64,000 bases of DNA, from NCBI GenBank assembly GCA_965213775.1, contig CBDCAC010000001.1, positions 372,001 to 436,000 of the forward strand, read 5' to 3'. The DNA comes from Lichenicoccus sp965213775 (GTDB taxonomy: Bacteria > Pseudomonadota > Alphaproteobacteria > Acetobacterales > Acetobacteraceae). A model generated the notes under the pieces. The model worked only from the letters and a program-made list of their open reading frames with translations, was not told where the DNA came from and did not search any database. Made by a program: the position numbers and the translations under genes. The first letter of the stretch is position 1. Every line of letters starts with the position of its first letter. Shown here piece by piece: positions 10,390-18,975 of the stretch.

Positions 10390-12375
10390 ATGCGCGTCCA
10401 GGCTACCCCGCTCCTCTCCCTGGTCGCCGCCCTGGTCGCCGTCCTTCCGGGCGGCATCCTCGGCGGATCGGCGCGCTCGGACGGGCTCACCGCCGCGCAG
10501 CTGCAGGCACTGCTCGCGTCTGCGCCTTCGGGTTCGGCGGCGGCGCAGGAGAAGGCGCGCGCCACGGCGGCGGAATCGTCGATCTCGGCCGCCGCCGTGC
10601 AGAGCAGCGGCGGCGACGCCAGCCGGACCATCGTGCTGCCGTCGGCTCCGGGCGCGAGCAACGGCAGGACGCTGGCGGCGCATGCCGGCGAGCGTCCGGC
10701 CGTCGCGGACTACGCCGCCCCGGGCACCCAGGTCGGCGGCGCGACGATCATCGGCATCCTGCGCAACCAGGCGGCGTCCGACCGCGTGATGTGGGTGGCC
10801 CCGACCTGGCAGCTCGCGCCCGGCGATCTGGTCACGTCACCCAGCCTGCCGTCCAACACCACGATCACCGGCATCGGGCCGGCGACCGTCACCACGCTGT
10901 CGCAGACGACCGGCGCGCTCACCCGGACCGACGCGGAGGAGCAGGCCCTGACGACCATGTCGGGGCTGTCGAACCAGCTCGCCTTCCCGTCGGTGTTCGC
11001 GGTGCCGCCCGGCAGCGCGGTTTCCGGCGCCGCGGTCACGGCCGGCACCACCGTCGTCGGCGAGACCTATCCGGCCGGTGGCGGCACCATGGTGTTCCTG
11101 AGCGCGAACGTGTCGGGCGACGTCGCCGCGGGGTCGAGCATCGGCTTCACCTACACCTCGTTCCCGGTCTACCTCTCGAACGGCTGGAACGCGGCCGCCG
11201 CGGCGGGGATGACGGTCGGCGTCGCCTCGCAGGACGACGCGGCCGCCTTCCAGAGTGCCGCCTTCTTCCTGGCGCCGCAGAACGGCGGCGCGGGCGGACG
11301 GATCTTCGTGCCGTCGGGGACCTACTACCTGTCCAAGGGCGTCACGACCTATAATGGCGTGTCGTTCGAGCTCGGGCCCGCGGTGAGCTTCACCCCCGGC
11401 TCGCAGCCGATCGACGTCGCCAACGAAGGTTTCGCCGCCAGTTCGGACATGAGCGTGTTCGGCGGCTACCGCAATCCGGTGGCGACCACCGAGAACATCT
11501 CGCAGGCGGTCTATCAGGGCCTGATGCCCAGCCTGCAGGGCCAGGCCCTGCTGGTCGATCAGCTCAACGTCGACTGCACCAACGACGGGTCCATCGCCGG
11601 CTGCGGCATGGTCGCCCAGGAGGTGAAGCAGACGATGGCGTCGGGGATCAACCGCGGCACCATGTGGGGCTACCACGAGACCGATACGGTCAATGCCGGC
11701 CAGAACGTCACCTGGGCCGGCGCCGAGATCGAGCTGATGAACGACAGCGGCATCGACAACGTCTGGAACAGCGTCGAGGGAAGCAAGACCGGCCTGCACC
11801 TGGACAATCTCGGGACCACGCCGAACAGCGTGGTGCTGCTGCCGGGCGGCACCTCGGTGGCCGCGGGCGGCGGCTGGCACCGCGCGCTCGACTGCCCGAC
11901 GGCCAGCGTGCGGGACTATTGCTTCGACGTTCAGACCGGGCCGCTGCAGCCCGGCACCATGCAGCCGGTGGTCCTGGCCGGCCTCGACATGACGGGCAGA
12001 TACACCGGCACCGGCCTGTCGATCACCGGCAACGGGTCGGTGCAGGGCAGCCTCCAGGCCGGCATCGTGCAATCGGCCGGCTCGGTCGTCTCCGCCCCCG
12101 CAGCGACCAGCTACACGGTCGTCGCCGGCGATTGCGGAACCACCATCGAGCCGGCCGCGTCGGCCGCCGTGACCATCACGATCCCGGCGGGGCTGCCGCT
12201 CGGCTGCAAGATCGACGTCGACGAGGTCAACGCGCAGCCGATCTCGTTCGCGGCCGGATCGGGGATGACCATGCGCTCGCTGAACGGCGCCAGCAGGACG
12301 GCCGGCAACTTCGCCAGCGCCCGCGTCCTGATGGACGGCCCCAACGTCTTCCTGCTCTCGGGCCAGATCCAGTAG
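10390..12375 (+). CDS. large secreted protein, probably beta-helical (surface or polysaccharide-associated)
   Basis: 661 residues with a signal peptide (hydrophobic segment 8-24). Composition is Gly/Ala/Ser/Thr-rich with few charged residues and many short beta-like stretches. A segment near 305-335 (GGRIFVPSGTYYLSKGV) matches the opening strand of pectate-lyase-3-type right-handed beta-helices. The last ~90 residues (VVAGDCGTTIEP, PAGLPLGCKIDVDEVN, FAAGSGMTMRSLNG) recall C-terminal beta domains of phage tail fibres. No catalytic residues are identifiable. GGAG precedes the ATG. It may bind or cleave polysaccharide, or act as an adhesin; family uncertain. Confidence 0.65.
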   Translation: MRVQATPLLSLVAALVAVLPGGILGGSARSDGLTAAQLQALLASAPSGSAAAQEKARATAAESSISAAAVQSSGGDASRTIVLPSAPGASNGRTLAAHAGERPAVADYAAPGTQVGGATIIGILRNQAASDRVMWVAPTWQLAPGDLVTSPSLPSNTTITGIGPATVTTLSQTTGALTRTDAEEQALTTMSGLSNQLAFPSVFAVPPGSAVSGAAVTAGTTVVGETYPAGGGTMVFLSANVSGDVAAGSSIGFTYTSFPVYLSNGWNAAAAAGMTVGVASQDDAAAFQSAAFFLAPQNGGAGGRIFVPSGTYYLSKGVTTYNGVSFELGPAVSFTPGSQPIDVANEGFAASSDMSVFGGYRNPVATTENISQAVYQGLMPSLQGQALLVDQLNVDCTNDGSIAGCGMVAQEVKQTMASGINRGTMWGYHETDTVNAGQNVTWAGAEIELMNDSGIDNVWNSVEGSKTGLHLDNLGTTPNSVVLLPGGTSVAAGGGWHRALDCPTASVRDYCFDVQTGPLQPGTMQPVVLAGLDMTGRYTGTGLSITGNGSVQGSLQAGIVQSAGSVVSAPAATSYTVVAGDCGTTIEPAASAAVTITIPAGLPLGCKIDVDEVNAQPISFAAGSGMTMRSLNGASRTAGNFASARVLMDGPNVFLLSGQIQ

Positions 12376-12406
12376 AGAGGGTCGTGCGGCCGGGACGGGA
12401 GGATCG

Positions 12407-13774
12407 ATGGGCGTGCGCGAGATCCTTTACGAGGACGATCAGCTTCGCGCCATCTGGTGCGCCGGCGACAGCGACTTCGTGCTCGTCACCTTCAGCGACC
12501 TGGTCAGCCGCGCCGAGGGAGACCGGTTCTTCGCCGACACGCCGGTCGTCAAGGGCGCGATCAGCTGCCTCGGGCTGGTGGCGAAGCGGCCGAACTGGTT
12601 TCCTGGCCGCAACGTCGAGGCGGCGATACGGGCGGCCGCACCGCGTCTGGTCGGCTACCGGAGCCGCATCGTCTATGGCGGCTCGATGGGCGGTTACGCC
12701 GCGATTAAGTTCTCCCGGCGGCTGGCGGCCACCGAGGTGCTCGCGCTGTGCCCGCAATGGTCGATCGACCCGGCGGAGTGCGGCGACGCGGACCGGCGAT
12801 ACGAGGCCTATTACGATCCCGCGATGGCGGCGATGGGCATACGCGCCGGCGACGCGTCGGGACGCATATTCCTGTTCTGCGATCCGGGGCACGCAGCCGA
12901 CGCCTGGCACAGGAACCGGATCGTCGAGAACGCGGTCGCGGTCAGCGTCGTCGACATGCATGCATCGGACCATCACGTGACCTCGATCCTGGCGGGGACC
13001 GCCAACCTGCTGTCGCTGATCGGGGCGTGCCGACGCGATGCGGGCGGCGACCTGCGCGACCTGGTGAACGCCATCCGCAGGCGGCATTTCCTGAGGGCCG
13101 AGATCGTGCTGGAACGCGCCAGTGCATCCCGACCGCGGATCGTCGGCAGGATCCTGCGGCACAGGATCGATCGCGACGCGCGATACCGCGAGATCGGTCT
13201 GAAGCTCGCCTGCACGGTGATCGCGGCGCTGCTGGCCGGATCGCTGCTGGAGGACGCGGCGGCCCTGCTCGAGGTGCTGCGCCACGTCGGCCACGACCGC
13301 GACGGCATCAGGCATGGATTGCTGCTGTCGCTGATCGCGCGGAGATCCTCGAGGATCCGCACCCACCACGGCACGATCATGGTCTACGACGTGGCGCGCG
13401 GCGTGTGCGCGCACGCCGAGACCGAAGCGGCGCTGCTGAGCGACGGCATCCTGATGCCGCTGCGGATCCGCCTCGATCACGACCAGGCCTGGATCTTGCT
13501 CGGATCGGCCAGCATGCCGGCCCTGGTCGCGCCGGACCCGGCCGGAACGCTGGTCATCGCCGAGCCCGCCGATCCTGCTGCGGATCCCGCTGCGAACGGG
13601 GTCGCGCCTTTCGCCGTGGAACGCGATCCGCACGGCCGCTTCGCCCTGCGCCATGGCGGGCGCTACGTCTCGGCGAACGCCGACGGCGTGCTGGTCTGCA
13701 ACCGCACCCGGGTGCTCGACTGGGAGCTGTTCCGCCTGGGCGCGGCATCGGCGCCGCCGCGCGGTCAGTTGTAG
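12407..13774 (+). CDS. alpha/beta-hydrolase-like protein with C-terminal fascin-like domain
   Basis: 455 residues; the SD GGGAGG lies just ahead of the ATG. Residues 1-210 resemble an alpha/beta hydrolase, with nucleophile elbow GGSMGGY (Ser93) and a late DHHVTS histidine block. This type occurs beside polysaccharide biosynthesis genes. A helical middle (210-320) leads to a C-terminal stretch (GRFALRHGGRYVSANADG) of beta-trefoil/fascin-like pattern. It could de-acylate or transfer acyl groups on a glycan (inference). Its last 10 bp overlap the end of the convergent wcbI gene. Confidence 0.65.
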   Translation: MGVREILYEDDQLRAIWCAGDSDFVLVTFSDLVSRAEGDRFFADTPVVKGAISCLGLVAKRPNWFPGRNVEAAIRAAAPRLVGYRSRIVYGGSMGGYAAIKFSRRLAATEVLALCPQWSIDPAECGDADRRYEAYYDPAMAAMGIRAGDASGRIFLFCDPGHAADAWHRNRIVENAVAVSVVDMHASDHHVTSILAGTANLLSLIGACRRDAGGDLRDLVNAIRRRHFLRAEIVLERASASRPRIVGRILRHRIDRDARYREIGLKLACTVIAALLAGSLLEDAAALLEVLRHVGHDRDGIRHGLLLSLIARRSSRIRTHHGTIMVYDVARGVCAHAETEAALLSDGILMPLRIRLDHDQAWILLGSASMPALVAPDPAGTLVIAEPADPAADPAANGVAPFAVERDPHGRFALRHGGRYVSANADGVLVCNRTRVLDWELFRLGAASAPPRGQL

Positions 13775-14634
13775 CCGCAGAGCCGGACGCAGCGGATGAT
13801 CCACTCCCGCAGGTCCCAGCTGTGCCCGTTCCAGGTGTAGCGGGCGTGCGGCTCGTACCATGACAGCCCGAGGCGCTGCGCGACCAGCGGGTGGACCGGG
13901 ACCGAGATCGAATCGTTGCCGACATAGCCCGCACCGAGACGGTCGAGCTCGGCGACCGCCGCGTCGCGCGCCGCTGCGTCCTCGACGGTGTCCGACACCA
14001 GACGGCGCAGGATCTCCGCCGTGGGCAGCGCACTGCCGCGACCCGCGGTGTAGAACAGCCGCTGCGTGCGCAGGCGCTCGGCGAGGAAGCCGGCCATCGC
14101 GATGTCGCTGTCGCGGTCGCGCTGCTGCCACTGCAGCAGGTCGCGCTCCAGGACCCGGTTGAGATCGGGCATCATCCTGGCGCTCAGCGTCATGTAGCGA
14201 TCGAAGATCGTGTCGTCGCAGAAATCGTCGAGCCGTCCCTCGCCGCCTCCCATCTCGCGCCAGAGCCGTGCCGCGAGGATGTCGCTGTAGGGATACAGCT
14301 CATCGCCGCCCGGACGCGTGTCGCTGGCGCCGAACGGCCACAGCGCGGAGCAGGTCAGGGCGGGGAAGCGTATCCAGCGCGCCGCTTTGGGCACCAGCTC
14401 GCGCAGCGCCACCCGCTCCTCCGGGCTCGCCTGGCTGCTCTGCTCCCAGACCACGCGCACGCTGCGCAACAGCGCCTCGGCATCGGCGCGGCCGTGCTCT
14501 CGCAGGAACTCGCCGAGCGAGCCCAGGAAGATACGCTGCAGCGTGAACTCCCCGCGCAGCGCGTGGACCCGCACGGTGAGGCCGTGCATCTGGTCGCCCT
14601 GGCAGTTGGCGTAGAGCAGGATGGTGGCGGTCAT
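13765..14634 (-). CDS. WcbI-family polysaccharide biosynthesis putative acyltransferase
   Basis: 289 residues. The N-terminal LLYANCQGDQM is the WcbI signature (Cys11). The family is named for the capsule protein WcbI, a putative acetyltransferase that binds CoA. Distal conserved blocks include FPALTCSALWPF and HPLVAQRLGLSWYEP. It is the last gene of the operon fkbH-acp-wcbI'-wcbI, 55 nt after the preceding gene. In this setting the acyl donor may be the acyl-ACP made by the operon instead of acetyl-CoA (inference). Confidence 0.75.
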   Translation of the reverse strand: MTATILLYANCQGDQMHGLTVRVHALRGEFTLQRIFLGSLGEFLREHGRADAEALLRSVRVVWEQSSQASPEERVALRELVPKAARWIRFPALTCSALWPFGASDTRPGGDELYPYSDILAARLWREMGGGEGRLDDFCDDTIFDRYMTLSARMMPDLNRVLERDLLQWQQRDRDSDIAMAGFLAERLRTQRLFYTAGRGSALPTAEILRRLVSDTVEDAAARDAAVAELDRLGAGYVGNDSISVPVHPLVAQRLGLSWYEPHARYTWNGHSWDLREWIIRCVRLCGYN

Positions 14635-14689
14635 GGATGCCTCCGCCGATCGCGGACGGCCCCGCTACCACCCGCCCGCGCGCGCCGGC

Positions 14690-15571
14690 TCAAGGCGCCC
14701 ATTCCTGCCAGCGTATCGACCGCACGACGGCCTCGCGGTGCGTCCACAGCGAGCCGCCGAACCGGAAGCCTGTCTCGGAGGCGCACCATTCGAGGCCGAA
14801 ATGCGCGGCCACGTCGGGGTGGACCGGATACTGATGCTGGGAGATGCCGTTCAGCCCGTGCGCGTGGCGCGCCACCGCGGCGGCGGCGGCTGCCGGATCG
14901 AGGCCCAGGCGGGACGCCAGCCGCTCGGCCAGCCGCATCGCCAGCCAGCGATACGCAGCACCGGCGGGGCTCGCCGGCGCGTGCAGCAGCTTGTCGCGAC
15001 GGAACCCGTCGATGAAGAACAGGGTGAAGCGTATGTCGCAGATCGCGTCGCGCGTCGCCATCATCGCCAGGTCGGCGATCAGCGCGGCATCGAGATCGGG
15101 CAGCTCCGCCTGCGACCGCGCGAGATAGGCGCGGTAGAGCTCGTCGTCGCTGCCGCCGCACTGCGAGAGTGCGGCGGCACAGCGGTCGCTGAACCGGTAG
15201 CGCCCGTCCGGATAGAGCGCCTCCGGCTGGTTGCGAGGGTCCGAGCCGGCGAGCGGCCACAGGCAGCTTGCCTCGAGATAGGGGAACCGCACCAGCTCCA
15301 CGCCGGACGCAAGGCCGCTCGGCACGACCCACGCCTCCCTGAGCCAGAAGCTGGTGACCTGCTGCCAGACCGCCACCAGACGGCCGTGGTCGACACGGTC
15401 TGAGTGCAGGATCTGCCCGAGCGGCTCGTGGTCGTCGAACAGGCGGATCTCGACGCATCCGGCGAGCATCGGCGTCCGCTGCAGCAGCGTCACCAGCGGC
15501 GCCGCCTGCCAGTTCGCGTGCACCAGCACCAGCGGCCTGGCCGACGCGGGATCGCCGGCGCCGCACTGCAC
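14690..15571 (-). CDS. WcbI-like protein with Cys-to-Trp change in the signature
   Basis: 293 residues starting at GTG 15571, 11 nt after the acp stop; no ATG exists in the right place. It shares the whole WcbI layout with the next gene: the N-terminal VLVHANWQAAP in place of ANCQ, FPYLEASCLWPLAG, and HPDVAAHFGLEW. The cysteine of the family signature is Trp21 here. The protein may therefore be a non-catalytic partner, or use another residue. It sits between acp and the canonical wcbI in one operon. Confidence 0.7.
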   Translation of the reverse strand: MQCGAGDPASARPLVLVHANWQAAPLVTLLQRTPMLAGCVEIRLFDDHEPLGQILHSDRVDHGRLVAVWQQVTSFWLREAWVVPSGLASGVELVRFPYLEASCLWPLAGSDPRNQPEALYPDGRYRFSDRCAAALSQCGGSDDELYRAYLARSQAELPDLDAALIADLAMMATRDAICDIRFTLFFIDGFRRDKLLHAPASPAGAAYRWLAMRLAERLASRLGLDPAAAAAAVARHAHGLNGISQHQYPVHPDVAAHFGLEWCASETGFRFGGSLWTHREAVVRSIRWQEWAP

Positions 15572-15582
15572 GGCCGGCTCCG

Positions 15583-15828
15583 TCAGCGGGGCAGCGCGCG
15601 CTCGATCAGCCTGGCGAGGCTGTCCAGGTCGGGGACGCTGAGCGAGGCCTCCATCGGCAGCGCGACGTCGAAGGCGCTCTCGATCCCGTTGATGAACACC
15701 AGGTGGCCGATCGAGTCCCAGCCCGGGACGTCGCGCGCCGCCGTCCGGCCCGAGAGGGCTGCCGCCGGCGCGCCGAACGTCTCGTGCACGACGGCCTTGA
15801 CCCGGGTAAGGATCGCTTCCTGCTCCAT
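15583..15828 (-). CDS. acyl carrier protein
   Basis: 81 residues, the normal size of a free-standing ACP. The 4'-phosphopantetheine attachment Ser39 lies in GWDSIGH, followed by helix III with DLDSLARLIE near the end. It starts 12 nt downstream of fkbH and precedes a WcbI-like gene. FkbH-type enzymes are known to load glyceryl groups onto dedicated ACPs in polyketide pathways, so this is most likely the partner of the FkbH homologue and not the fatty-acid ACP. Confidence 0.88.
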   Translation of the reverse strand: MEQEAILTRVKAVVHETFGAPAAALSGRTAARDVPGWDSIGHLVFINGIESAFDVALPMEASLSVPDLDSLARLIERALPR

Positions 15829-15840
15829 GTCCGGCCCTCC

Positions 15841-17619
15841 TCAAGCCGCGGCGATGTGGGTGTGCAGATCCGCCGCGGGCGCCGCCACGCGACGTTCCCA
15901 GCGCTGCTCCGCGTGTCGCGCCGCGCCGTCCTGCCGGTCGCACTCCGGCCCGAGCGGACTGAAGCCCAGCCTGGGAAACAGGTCGGCCACGACGGCGTTC
16001 TTCGGCGAGGCGGCGTAGCGGCCGACGATCCGCGCGAGGCCGCGCGCCCGCGTGCGCTCGACCAGCGCGCGCATCACGAACTGCTCCAGCGTGCGCGAGA
16101 ACACGCGACAGCTCATCAGCCAGCTCTCGATGACCAGCGCGTCGTCGTCCGCGACCGCGATCAGGCTGGAGACCAGCCCGTGATCGCCGAACCTGTCCGA
16201 CAGCGTCGCGGCCAGCACCAGCGCGTCGCGACGGGCGGCGAAGCCGCGAACCCGGGTCTCGTCGTAGCGCGGCGTGGTGAGGTTGAACTGGTTGGTCTTG
16301 CCCTCGAGCTGGGCGATGCGCGCGAGCGAGGCGTCGTCGGCGGCGAACACGCGGCCGCGCATGCGCAGCCCGCACAGGAAGCCCTCCAGGTCGGCGGCGT
16401 CCGCCGCGTCCGCGTGCGCCTCGGCGCGCGCCTGATAGGCAGCAGCGCGTCGGAAATCCGCCTCGCCGAGCTGCTGCAGGTCGAACCAGTGCGCGTCATC
16501 GAGGCGCTCGATGAAGGCCGCCGGATCGGCGCCGAGCTCGACCACCGCCACCTGCGGCAGCGCCTGGCGCACCAGGGCGCATTCGCCCGGATTGTCGTCG
16601 GCGAACACGATCGACTCCAGGCCGAGATTGAGCGTCTCGGCGATCCGGCGCAGGCCGCGCGCCTTGTCGGACCAGGAGCACTCGAAGGCGGCGAAGTCCG
16701 AGCGGGCCAGCACCGAATGCGGATGCTCGAAGCCGGCGGCGGCGATCGCGGGATCGTTCTTGCTGCACGCCGCCAGCACGATGCCGCGTGCGGCCAGCGA
16801 CTTCGCGTGGCCCTGGAAGGCGGCGAAGGCCTCTCCGGCCGGGGTCTCCGGGCCGAGCCTCAGACCCTCTACGCCGTCATCGCCGATCACGCCGCCCCAG
16901 AGCGTGTTGTCCAGGTCCAGCGCCAGGACCTTCTTGGCGCGCCCGGTCGCGCAACGCAGTGCGGCGCGGAGCAGCGGGACGTAGCGGCCCAGCATGTCCT
17001 GGGCGAACGGCAGCTTGGCGGCGAACCAGCCGCGCGGGTCGGCCGACAGCGCCGCGGTGTCGAGGAAGACGATGCCGGGCCCGGCGTCGAGCAGCGCATC
17101 CCGCAACGCCTCGATCTGCCTGAGCGGGCTGGCGGGAAGCCGCAGTTCGGCGATGCCGGCGAGCTGGAACGGCGGCGGCGCGGGCAGGTGCTGGATCACG
17201 CGCGCGCCGGCGCGGCCGATGGCACTCCAGGCCGTCCTGAAGGCCGCGACCTTCGCCGCGACCGCCGCGTCCACCGTCGCCTGCGTCGCGTCGAGCGGCA
17301 GCGCGGTGACGCCGTCGCGCCAGTCGGTGACCAGGACCACGATGTCGGGCGCGAACCGGTGCAGCGACGACGCCGGGTCCAGCGCCTCCTGCCGCCAGGC
17401 TCCGAACGGCGCCTGGCTGATCGCGGCCGGCATCATCTCGGCGGCACAACCCACCGCGATCGCGCGTGCGATCAGCTCGGTCGTGGCGGAGCCCGCCACC
17501 ACGATGCGCAGGAGCGGGTCTTGCGGAACCTCGCGGAGCAGCCTGGTGCCGTGCGAGAAGATCTCCGCGAGCGTGGGCTGCGCCCTTCCGGCCAGGGCGG
17601 CGCGTAGGATGTCGGGCAT
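15841..17619 (-). CDS. FkbH-like HAD-superfamily protein
   Basis: 592 residues from ATG 17619. A ~200-residue N-terminal domain is followed by a HAD phosphatase-like domain with DLDNTLWGG (near 234), ACSKND and FADDNPGEC. A C-terminal GNAT-like region (SDRFGDHGLVS, WLMSCRVFSRTLEQ) completes the FkbH architecture. Known FkbH enzymes convert 1,3-bisphosphoglycerate to glyceryl-S-ACP. The next gene is an ACP. A longer TTG start at 17691 is rejected because it falls in the predicted promoter. Confidence 0.87.
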   Translation of the reverse strand: MPDILRAALAGRAQPTLAEIFSHGTRLLREVPQDPLLRIVVAGSATTELIARAIAVGCAAEMMPAAISQAPFGAWRQEALDPASSLHRFAPDIVVLVTDWRDGVTALPLDATQATVDAAVAAKVAAFRTAWSAIGRAGARVIQHLPAPPPFQLAGIAELRLPASPLRQIEALRDALLDAGPGIVFLDTAALSADPRGWFAAKLPFAQDMLGRYVPLLRAALRCATGRAKKVLALDLDNTLWGGVIGDDGVEGLRLGPETPAGEAFAAFQGHAKSLAARGIVLAACSKNDPAIAAAGFEHPHSVLARSDFAAFECSWSDKARGLRRIAETLNLGLESIVFADDNPGECALVRQALPQVAVVELGADPAAFIERLDDAHWFDLQQLGEADFRRAAAYQARAEAHADAADAADLEGFLCGLRMRGRVFAADDASLARIAQLEGKTNQFNLTTPRYDETRVRGFAARRDALVLAATLSDRFGDHGLVSSLIAVADDDALVIESWLMSCRVFSRTLEQFVMRALVERTRARGLARIVGRYAASPKNAVVADLFPRLGFSPLGPECDRQDGAARHAEQRWERRVAAPAADLHTHIAAA

Positions 17620-17662
17620 GATTGGCCACCGCTGATCAGCATCGGGAGGATATCGTTCCGCT

Positions 17663-17691
17663 CTATAACGTATCGGGAACGGATCGGGCAA
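17663..17691 (-). promoter_or_regulatory. sigma-70-type promoter of the fkbH operon
   Basis: On the minus strand TTGCCC (17691-17686) and TTATAG (17668-17663) are separated by exactly 17 bp. They lie in a locally AT-rich stretch 44 nt before the fkbH ATG. Predicted by eye only. Confidence 0.5.
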
Positions 17692-17709
17692 TCCGCGGGA
17701 TGCGGCCGA

Positions 17710-18702
17710 TCAGTCCGTCGTGCAGCCCAGGACGTGCTCGGCGAGGATGCGCTCGAGGGCGGCGTCGCCGTGCTCCCGATACCAGCCGTAGTAGACGCGC
17801 CAGTGGCTGGCGGTGCCGCTCAGGCCGTCGCGATCCTTGGTGGCGCTCAGGGCGGTGTTGGCGTTGAGGACCTTCTTGCGCAGCTGGTCCACGGTGCGGT
17901 TGGGGAAGTGGAACAGGTAGAAGTTGACGTCCGCCATCACCGCGACCGTCGAGAGGTCGTAGGGAAACGCGGTGACCGCGTGGTTTCCCTGGATCGGCGA
18001 CAGGCCCATGCCGATGCGGTAGGCGATCTTGGGGACCTGCGCCCTCATGCGCGGCCAGCTATGCGGAAACGCCTCGAACAGGTCGTGCCGGTCCGGCAGG
18101 CTGCGGATCACCGCGGCACTCGAGCACTGCACCCAGTGGAACACCAGCAGGTTCTTGGAGGCATCGTCCAGCACATGGTTGAAGCGCTCGATGCTCCGCT
18201 CGTGCTCGACCGAACCGCAGGTGATGAACTCGTCGGCGTCGACGAAGAACAGCCATTCCGGAGACGTATCTTCATAGTGCAGGTAGGACTGCATGAAGGC
18301 GTCGAGCGCCTTCATCTTGGCCGCCTGGTAGTGACCGGTGACGAAGTCGTAGGCGTAGAACACGCTGGCGTCGTCGTGCGCGGCGCGGAACCTGGCGATG
18401 ACCTCGGCGGTGCCGTCGGTGCTGGCGTTGTCGAGCACGAAGAAGCGGCGGAAGCCCAGCGCGTGGTGATGGGCGAGGTTCTGCCCGATGATGTCGGCCT
18501 CGTCCTTGGCCATCACGAACAGCACCGCTCTGGAGAGCGAACTCACCGGGCGTGGCGGCTGAGCCCGCCATCCCGGCTCGGCGCGGCGGGCATCGTAGAT
18601 GGCGGCGGCCTGGTGGTTCGCTATCTCGCCGAGGATCGCCGCGCGTGCCGGGGGATCCGCCTCGTGGAACGCCCTCGACGATGAAGCAGGAGCACCTGAC
18701 AA
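17710..18702 (-). CDS. glycosyltransferase family 2 (Glyco_tranf_2_4 type)
   Basis: 330 residues starting at TTG 18702. A strong SD (GGAGG, 8 nt upstream) and the absence of any ATG before the catalytic domain fix this start. The GT-A fold is visible in LFVMAKDEADIIGQNL, VLDNASTDGT, and the metal-binding FFVDADEFI, followed by HFPNRTVDQLRKK. It probably transfers a sugar onto a surface glycan. It lies upstream of fkbH on the same strand with its own promoter region. Acceptor and donor are unknown. Confidence 0.85.
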   Translation of the reverse strand: MSGAPASSSRAFHEADPPARAAILGEIANHQAAAIYDARRAEPGWRAQPPRPVSSLSRAVLFVMAKDEADIIGQNLAHHHALGFRRFFVLDNASTDGTAEVIARFRAAHDDASVFYAYDFVTGHYQAAKMKALDAFMQSYLHYEDTSPEWLFFVDADEFITCGSVEHERSIERFNHVLDDASKNLLVFHWVQCSSAAVIRSLPDRHDLFEAFPHSWPRMRAQVPKIAYRIGMGLSPIQGNHAVTAFPYDLSTVAVMADVNFYLFHFPNRTVDQLRKKVLNANTALSATKDRDGLSGTASHWRVYYGWYREHGDAALERILAEHVLGCTTD

Positions 18703-18975
18703 GGCGATTTCCTCCGTAGCCGCGCCGGCGCGATCCGGTACCGGCTCGATATCAAGCTAGCCTATTCCAGGAGAAATCCAAATCCGTTCCGCAATCGCAT
18801 GGACAGGAGAACGGGCATCCATATTTTTGGACGACTTCGCGTTTCGTGGAACGTGCTCGATCCTGAACTTGCACGAGTGCCAACGGCAAGATCTCGATCG
18901 TCGAAACTGTTGTCTTGCCGCCGGCGACCTCCTAGATCTTGTCGGCTGCCCACCATCGCGTCGGACAGATCGAAC

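Noticed and set aside
17620..17691. TTG start adding 24 residues to FkbH
   Set aside because: It coincides with the -35 box of a likely promoter and has no SD.
18799..18975. N-terminal 59-residue extension of the GT4 glycosyltransferase
   Set aside because: It is AT-richer, Arg/Ser-rich and unlike the family; probably untranslated leader.
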